A stretch of DNA of 64,000 nucleotides from Firmicutes bacterium UBA3553 (GTDB lineage Bacteria > Bacillota > Clostridia > Tissierellales > Sedimentibacteraceae), in assembly GCA_002381185.1 (NCBI GenBank), contig DFOA01000017.1, forward strand, positions 186,209 through 250,208, in the 5' to 3' direction. A program made the translations under genes and the position numbers. The notes beneath the pieces were generated by a model. It was not told the origin of the DNA. It saw only the letters and a list, made by a program, of their open reading frames with translations, and did no database searches. Every line of letters begins with the position of its first letter. Within the stretch, counting starts at the first letter, position 1. This document shows, in pieces, positions 58,726 through 64,000 of the stretch.

Positions 58726-58847
58726 GGAACAAAAAAATTAGATGAATTCTTTTTCGTATGGTCTTATACGGCTTAGAACCGATAAGTACGGAAAATTGAT
58801 GAATGCAACATAAAATTGGGGGCTGATTCCAATATTATGAGGTGAAT

Positions 58848-59933
58848 ATGGAAAAGTACATGGTTAAAAACGGGAAAAGATTAAGATGCGGATTTACTAC
58901 TGGAACATGTGCAGCGGCTGCCGCGACTGCCGGTGCCTTGATGATATTTACCGGAGAGACTGTGGACAATGTTTCGGTAAGGCTGCCAAGAGGTGAAATT
59001 CTGATTATTGATATTAAAGAGCCGACTTTCAGTGTACATGGAGTAAGATGCTGTGTAAAAAAGGACAGTGGGGATGATCCCGATTCAACTGACGGAATTT
59101 TAATATATGCAGATGTAAGTCTTGATGACTCTGGTGAAATCCACATTGATGGCGGAAAAGGCATAGGGAGGGTTACACAAAAAGGTCTGGACTGCCCTGT
59201 TGGAGGGCCGGCCATAAATTCAGTGCCAAGAAAAATGATAACCGAAAATGTCCGGAAAATATGCAATGATTATGGCTACAACGGAGGTGTAAACATTGTA
59301 ATATCAGCTCCTGAGGGAGAAGAAATCGCTAAAAAAACCTTTAATCCTCACCTTGGCATTATCGGAGGCATCTCAATTATAGGAACCACAGGAATTGTCG
59401 AGCCCATGAGCGAAAAAGCCTTAATTGACAGTTTAAAAGTTGAAATGCAGGTAATTAAGGAAAGAGGATACAATACACTTTTAGCTTTCCCCGGCAATTA
59501 CGCAGAAAACTTTATCAACAGCACACTTGGAATACGCGGCGAAAACAGTTTGAAGTTCAGCAATTATCTTGGAGAAGTACTGGACTTTGCTCTGGAGCTT
59601 GATTACAAGGAAATATTAATTGTGGGGCATATGGGCAAAATGGTGAAGGTAGCCGGAGGCATGATGAATACCCATTCTCATACAGGAGATTTCAGAATGG
59701 AAATGCTTGCTTGCTATGCAGGGCTTTATGGGGCAGGCAGCCGTGTTATTGCAGAGGTACTGTCCTGTGTTACTACAGAGCAGGCAGTCGATGTTTTAAT
59801 CAGAGAAAAGCTGGAAAAGAAGGTTATCAGTAAAATAAGTGAAAGAGCACTCTTTTATATAAACAAAAGAGTTGACTATAAAATAAATACTAAATTAATT
59901 ATTTATTCGAATAAGCATGGAATTTTAAATTAG
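58848..59933 (+). CDS. cbiD: Cobalt-precorrin-5B (C1)-methyltransferase CbiD
   Basis: A 361-residue CbiD, which methylates C1 during anaerobic corrin-ring formation. Start signature RCGFTTGTCAAAAATAG near 13-29; PRKMITENVRKIC and FNPHLGIIGGISIIGTTGIVEPMSEKAL (about 165-195); GHMGKMVKVAGGMMNTHSH near 264. The start at ATG 58848 follows GAGGTG; a GTG two codons upstream overlaps that site. First gene of the riboswitch-controlled operon cbiD-cbiF-cbiJ-cbiET-cbiA. Confidence 0.94.
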   Translation: MEKYMVKNGKRLRCGFTTGTCAAAAATAGALMIFTGETVDNVSVRLPRGEILIIDIKEPTFSVHGVRCCVKKDSGDDPDSTDGILIYADVSLDDSGEIHIDGGKGIGRVTQKGLDCPVGGPAINSVPRKMITENVRKICNDYGYNGGVNIVISAPEGEEIAKKTFNPHLGIIGGISIIGTTGIVEPMSEKALIDSLKVEMQVIKERGYNTLLAFPGNYAENFINSTLGIRGENSLKFSNYLGEVLDFALELDYKEILIVGHMGKMVKVAGGMMNTHSHTGDFRMEMLACYAGLYGAGSRVIAEVLSCVTTEQAVDVLIREKLEKKVISKISERALFYINKRVDYKINTKLIIYSNKHGILN

Positions 59934-59948
59934 TACAAGGAGATTAAA

Positions 59949-60704
59949 ATGGTACATTTTGTCGGAGCAGGTCCGGGAGCAACAGATTTGATAACAATGA
60001 GAGGGCACAAGCTTTTATCAGAAGCAGATGTAATTATATATGCTGGGTCCCTGGTCAATAAGGAGCTTTTAAATTATGCAAAAGAAGGAGCAGAAATTCA
60101 CAACAGCGCACATATGACTTTAGAAGAAGTTATAGAGGTTGTAAAAAATGCTGAGAAAGAAAATAAGGTCACAGTCAGATTACATACAGGAGATCCAAGC
60201 ATTTACGGCGCAATCAGAGAGCAGATGGATATATTAAAAGCCGTTAATATTCCGTATGACGTGGTTCCCGGCGTCAGCTCCTTTTGCGGTGCGGCAGCAT
60301 CATTAAATGCTGAATATACATTGCCAAATGTGAGCCAGTCTGTAATCATAACCCGAATGGAAGGGAGAACTCCCGTGCCTGAAAGAGAAAGCATCCGCTC
60401 ATTTGCTGCACACAAGGCAACCATGGTTTTATTCTTAAGCTCAGGGTTAACAGAAGAATTATCAAAAGAATTGATTGCGGGGGGATATGATAAGGAAACG
60501 CCGGTTGCGGTAGTTTATAAAGCAACATGGCCTGATGAAAAGATATTAAGATGTACAGTTGAAAATCTGCCTCAAACAATGAAAGAAAACAACATAAATA
60601 AAACAGCATTGATTTTAGTCGGTAATTTCCTTGGGGATGATTACGGAAGAAGTGAATTGTACAACCCTGAATTTACACATGAGTTCAGAAAGGGTATCGA
60701 ATAA
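59949..60704 (+). CDS. cbiF: Cobalt-precorrin-4 (C11)-methyltransferase CbiF
   Basis: A 251-residue SAM-dependent tetrapyrrole methylase that adds the C11 methyl. VHFVGAGPGATDLITMRG at 2-19, the YAGSLVN stretch, VRLHTGDPSIYGAIREQ near 78-94 and VVPGVSSFCGAAASL near 103 are CbiF/CobM-specific. Spaced 15 bp after cbiD and overlapping cbiJ by one base (TAATG), so coupled. Confidence 0.94.
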   Translation: MVHFVGAGPGATDLITMRGHKLLSEADVIIYAGSLVNKELLNYAKEGAEIHNSAHMTLEEVIEVVKNAEKENKVTVRLHTGDPSIYGAIREQMDILKAVNIPYDVVPGVSSFCGAAASLNAEYTLPNVSQSVIITRMEGRTPVPERESIRSFAAHKATMVLFLSSGLTEELSKELIAGGYDKETPVAVVYKATWPDEKILRCTVENLPQTMKENNINKTALILVGNFLGDDYGRSELYNPEFTHEFRKGIE

Positions 60705-61447
60705 TGCATGTTTGTATACTTGGAGGAACAACAGAAGGCCGGCTGCTGGCTGAATTTCTGAATGATTTAAATATAAAAGCTGAGTTATATGTCGCAACAG
60801 ATTACGGCGAACAATTTGTAAAAGAATTAAGCAATATAAATATCCATCAAAAAAGACTGGATAAAGAGCATATGATTGATTTGTTTCAACTGAAAAGTTT
60901 TGACTGTGTTATTGACGCAACTCATCCCTTTGCAAAAATTGTTTCACAAAATGCGAAAGAAGCAGCAGCATACTGCAATTTGAAATATTACAGAATTGTA
61001 AGAGAGACCGGCAAAAATGAAGACTGCATATACTTTAACAGCATCGAAGACATTGTATTCTATTTAAACAATACTAAAGGTAACATATTGCTGACCACCG
61101 GCAGCAAAGATTTAGATAAATTTACAGGCATCAAAAATTATGAGGGAAGAATTTTTGTAAGAATTCTTCCTATGGAAAGTTCGCTGAAAAGAGCTGTGGA
61201 GCTTGGCTTTTCCAACAAAAATGTAATCTGCATGCAGGGACCATTCAGTGAAGAACTCAATATTGCGATGATAAATTCTGTTGGTGCAAAATTTCTTGTA
61301 ACAAAGGAAAGTGCGGCGTCCGGAGGATTTGAGGAAAAAGTAAACGCGTGTATTAAAACAAATGCAAGGTGTCTTGTATTGAGAAAGCCTGAAGAAGAGG
61401 GCATCACATTGGAAAACTTTAAACAAATAATAAGAGGTAATATATGA
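60704..61447 (+). CDS. cbiJ: Cobalt-precorrin-6A reductase CbiJ
   Basis: A 247-residue CbiJ/CobK reductase that uses NAD(P)H to reduce the macrocycle. ILGGTTEGRLLAEFL at 4-18 is the nucleotide-binding start; CVIDATHPFAKIVSQNAKEA near 67-86 and NILLTTGSKDLDKF near 126 are family marks; CMQGPFSEELNIAMI near 176. Overlaps both neighbours (TAATG and ATGA), showing a tightly packed operon. Confidence 0.92.
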   Translation: MHVCILGGTTEGRLLAEFLNDLNIKAELYVATDYGEQFVKELSNINIHQKRLDKEHMIDLFQLKSFDCVIDATHPFAKIVSQNAKEAAAYCNLKYYRIVRETGKNEDCIYFNSIEDIVFYLNNTKGNILLTTGSKDLDKFTGIKNYEGRIFVRILPMESSLKRAVELGFSNKNVICMQGPFSEELNIAMINSVGAKFLVTKESAASGGFEEKVNACIKTNARCLVLRKPEEEGITLENFKQIIRGNI

Positions 61448-62664
61448 AGAAGGTTGCTATTATCGGACTCGGTATCGGAAGTTTAAGCTACATGCATAAA
61501 AAAGCCGCAGAAACAATAGAGGCTTGCGATTGTCTAATAGGCGCAAAGAGAATGCTCAGAGATTTTACGGATTTAAACAAACAGATTTACGAAAGTTCAA
61601 ATGCTGAAAATATTTGTGAATATATAAATCAGGGAAGCCCTAAGGCTTATGGAATCCTGGTTTCCGGAGATTCTGGTTTTTACAGCCTGTCTAAAAAGGT
61701 TACAGAGATTTTGAAGAAAAGCAAGGACATTCAGATTGAAAACATTCCGGCAGTCAGCTCACTTCAATATTTTGCATCAAAATTGAACCTGCCATGGGAC
61801 AACATGAAATATGTCAGTGCTCACGGAAGAAATCTGAACATTATATCCAATGTTATTTTCAATAAAAAAACATTTATTCTTACAGGCAGTGATTTCGGTC
61901 CCGGACATATAAGTGAAATTCTCACAAGCAAAGGATTGGGTCATTTAAAAGTCAGCGTGGGTGAAAATCTATCCTATGGTAATGAGCGGATAGTGGAAGA
62001 TGAGGCATCCGTTATTGCTAAAATGAAATTTGAAGGTCTTGCGGTAATGATTGTGCATAATGATGACTGCATATCCATAGATGAAGGATACCGCTCAATA
62101 AAAGATGAAGAGTTTGTTACAGGCAGAGCCCCTATGACAAAAAGCGAAGTACGAACTGTTTGTGTTGGCAAACTTAATTTAAAAAGCAATTATACAGTCT
62201 ATGATATCGGAGCCGGAACAGGTTCTGTATCGGTTGAAGCTGCATTGAAACTATATGATGGAACATTGTATGCAGTAGAAAAAGATCCGGAAGCAGCAGC
62301 TTTAATAGAGAAAAACATAGAGAAATTTAAAACTTATAACATCGAAGTTATAAAAGGTACAGCTCCTGAAGCCATAGAAGATCTTCCAATACCTGATGCA
62401 TGCTTTATGGGTGGAAGCAGCGGAAATATGGATGAAATAATAAATGCTGTTTTGAAAAAAAGTCCGAATGTCAATGTGGTTATTAACACAATTACGCTTC
62501 AAAGCTTAAATGAGGCAATAAGCTGTATGGAGAAGTATGAATTCAGAGATGTAGAAATTGTAAATGTTTCAGTGGCTAAATCGAAAAAGGCCGGGAAATA
62601 TGACCTGATGATAGGACAAAACCCCATTTATATAATCAGCGGAAAAGGAAGTGGTGTACGGTGA
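61444..62664 (+). CDS. cbiET: Fused cobalt-precorrin-7 methyltransferase/decarboxylase CbiET
   Basis: 406 residues combining CbiE (about 1-205; KKVAIIGLGIGSLSYM, LVSGDSGFYSLSKKV, IPAVSSLQYFASKL), which methylates C5, and CbiT (about 210-400; PMTKSEVRTVCVGKL, SAM motif YDIGAGTGSVSVEAA, CFMGGSSGNMDEI), which methylates C15 and decarboxylates C12. Many organisms have these separate; the fusion (CobL-like) is common. Its TGA overlaps the GTG start of cbiA. Confidence 0.93.
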   Translation: MKKVAIIGLGIGSLSYMHKKAAETIEACDCLIGAKRMLRDFTDLNKQIYESSNAENICEYINQGSPKAYGILVSGDSGFYSLSKKVTEILKKSKDIQIENIPAVSSLQYFASKLNLPWDNMKYVSAHGRNLNIISNVIFNKKTFILTGSDFGPGHISEILTSKGLGHLKVSVGENLSYGNERIVEDEASVIAKMKFEGLAVMIVHNDDCISIDEGYRSIKDEEFVTGRAPMTKSEVRTVCVGKLNLKSNYTVYDIGAGTGSVSVEAALKLYDGTLYAVEKDPEAAALIEKNIEKFKTYNIEVIKGTAPEAIEDLPIPDACFMGGSSGNMDEIINAVLKKSPNVNVVINTITLQSLNEAISCMEKYEFRDVEIVNVSVAKSKKAGKYDLMIGQNPIYIISGKGSGVR

Positions 62665-64000
62665 AATCAAAAGCACCAAGATTCATGATTTCGGCAGCAG
62701 GCAGCAACAGCGGAAAAACAACGGTTACTTCAGCAATTTTAAAGGCATTTGCTATGAAGGGGAAAAAAGTTGCCGCTTTTAAAGCAGGACCTGACTACAT
62801 TGACCCCATGTTTCATTCAAGGATTATAAAAATTTCGTCCAGAAATTTAGATAAATTTATGATTGGTGAAAATAATTGCCGATACATAATGGGCAAGAAC
62901 AGTATGGGTATGGATATTTCAATTATTGAAGGCGTAATGGGATATTATGACGGCATAGGACATAACACCTCTTGCAGCTCCTATGAGCTTGCATCAGCCT
63001 TAAATTGTCCGGTGGTTTTGGTCATTAATCCAAACGGCATGGCCGCATCAGTATGTGCAATAATAGAAGGCTTTAAAAATTTCAGGGAAAAAAGCAATAT
63101 CAAAGGGGTTATATTAAATAATGTATCACATGCAATGTTTGAATATTACAAAAAAATCATTGAATCAAATACAGATGTCAGAGTTTACGGCTATATGCCC
63201 CATTTAGAAAACTGCAGGCTTGAAAGCAGGCACCTGGGTCTTGTAACCGCCGAGGAAATCGGAAATCTTGAATCAATAATAGAAGAATTAGGGGAACAGG
63301 CTTTAAGGAGTATTGACTTAGAAGGATTATATACACTGGCTGAAAATTCGGACTTTATTGAATATGATGAACCAACTGTAAATTATATGGGCAATACAAA
63401 AATTGCCGTAGCCCAGGATAAGGCGTTTTGCTTTTATTATCAGGATAATTTGGATGTACTTGCAGGAATGGGCGCTGAAATTGTTAAATTCAGTCCCTTG
63501 AAGGATAAGGAGCTTCCAAAGGGCATAGGCGGATTGTATATTGGGGGAGGCTACCCTGAATTGTATATGGATGAGCTTTCAGGAAATAAATCAATGCTTG
63601 CTGACATAAAAGAAAGAATTTCCGCAGGACTTCCTATCTTTGCGGAATGCGGGGGGTACATGTATTTAATGGAAAGCTTCACAGACAAAGATGGAAAAGT
63701 ATACAGTCTGGCAGGAGCAATAGAAGGCAACAGTTACATGACCGGGTCTCTGAAAAGGTTCGGATACATTTCTTTGACCAGCCAACACAACAATTTGATG
63801 TGCGGTATGGGAGAATCAATAAACGGGCATGAATTTCATTATTCGGACAGCACCAACACCGGCAATTCTTTCCTGGCTGAAAAGCCGGAGTCAGACAGAA
63901 GCTGGAAGGCTGTCATAGCAGATGATACAAAGTTTGTGGGGTATCCGCACATCAACTTTATGGGAAACCTTAGGTTTGCTGAAAATTTTATAAAAAAATC
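62661..64000 (+). CDS. cbiA: Cobyrinate a,c-diamide synthase CbiA, 3' end beyond the window
   Basis: At least 446 codons, open to the right edge. It amidates the a and c side chains of cobyrinic acid with glutamine and ATP. N-terminal ATPase part: RFMISAAGSNSGKTTVTS, AFKAGPDYIDPMFH and the VMGYYDGIG stretch; C-terminal glutamine amidotransferase part: GGLYIGGGYPELY and the nucleophile cysteine in FAECGGYMYLM near residue 330; HEFHYS near 391. The start is GTG at 62661 (overlapping the cbiET TGA in GTGA); MKSKAPRF follows. Few residues should remain after base 64000. Confidence 0.93.
   Translation, partial: MKSKAPRFMISAAGSNSGKTTVTSAILKAFAMKGKKVAAFKAGPDYIDPMFHSRIIKISSRNLDKFMIGENNCRYIMGKNSMGMDISIIEGVMGYYDGIGHNTSCSSYELASALNCPVVLVINPNGMAASVCAIIEGFKNFREKSNIKGVILNNVSHAMFEYYKKIIESNTDVRVYGYMPHLENCRLESRHLGLVTAEEIGNLESIIEELGEQALRSIDLEGLYTLAENSDFIEYDEPTVNYMGNTKIAVAQDKAFCFYYQDNLDVLAGMGAEIVKFSPLKDKELPKGIGGLYIGGGYPELYMDELSGNKSMLADIKERISAGLPIFAECGGYMYLMESFTDKDGKVYSLAGAIEGNSYMTGSLKRFGYISLTSQHNNLMCGMGESINGHEFHYSDSTNTGNSFLAEKPESDRSWKAVIADDTKFVGYPHINFMGNLRFAENFIKK

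Noticed and set aside
1..64000. tRNA, rRNA, CRISPR, prophage or insertion sequences
   Set aside because: Looked for cloverleaf ends, regular direct repeats with spacers, transposase or integrase motifs; none found.

Overview
The window is AT-rich DNA (about one third G+C by eye) with strong AGGAGG-type ribosome sites, TTGACA/TATAAT promoters, T-box and cobalamin riboswitches, lipoprotein signal peptides without an outer membrane, and a SufCBDSU iron-sulfur operon. This fits an anaerobic low-GC Firmicute (Clostridia/Tissierellia-like; the genus is not determinable here, Sedimentibacter-like is only a guess). No rRNA, tRNA, CRISPR array, insertion sequence or phage gene was seen. 56 protein genes are called; the first is cut at its 5' end and the last (cbiA) runs off the right edge.

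Left part (1-35.3 kb): catabolic modules, most of them controlled by sigma-54. Three sigma-54 activators (1029, 26922, 33929) lie beside five well-matched -24/-12 promoters. Module 1: a 3-hydroxyisobutyrate-dehydrogenase-type enzyme, an activator, a TRAP transporter (dctPQM), a PPC/DUF296 protein, a Tdh-like zinc dehydrogenase, and a TPP-dependent 2-oxoacid/acetoin dehydrogenase E1alpha-E1beta-E2 without its own E3. Module 2: a YfcC-type carrier and isoaspartyl dipeptidase with an activator that ends in a winged helix instead of a Fis helix. Module 3: divergent BKACE + MaoC hydratase versus PanE-like reductase + GntP permease, with their activator. Between them are housekeeping genes: usp, surE, pcrA-ligA (ligase with altered active-site residues), a split lysine exporter lysO, a histidine phosphatase, pyruvate carboxylase, a nitrilase-family amidase and a UPF0178 protein.

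Middle (35-46.5 kb): an MGDG-synthase-like glycosyltransferase, a GDT1/TMEM165 transporter abutting a CoA-type Nudix hydrolase, the suf operon led by a MarR regulator with a four-cysteine tail and three near-identical palindromic operators, a cysteine T-box leader for cysK-cysE, and a GerMN-domain lipoprotein.

Right part (46.5-64 kb): a corrinoid region with three cobalamin riboswitches. The first controls btuFCD plus a DUF71/COG2102 ATPase. The second controls an unusual operon: a lipoprotein-anchored CbiK cobaltochelatase, a duplicated-domain lipoprotein, a Fec-type binding protein and permease, and an ATPase fused to an extra C-terminal domain. The third controls the anaerobic cobalamin genes cbiD-cbiF-cbiJ-cbiET-cbiA. 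A pair of LytTR regulators with degenerate receivers converges on the second operon.

Most unusual observations: (1) the exported cobaltochelatase/transport operon; (2) a roughly 110-bp repeat found three times, each copy starting directly at the U-run of a riboswitch terminator; (3) the Cys-tailed MarR with a triple operator in front of suf; (4) the dense sigma-54 regulon with visible candidate enhancers; (5) a LigA that has lost several normally essential residues.
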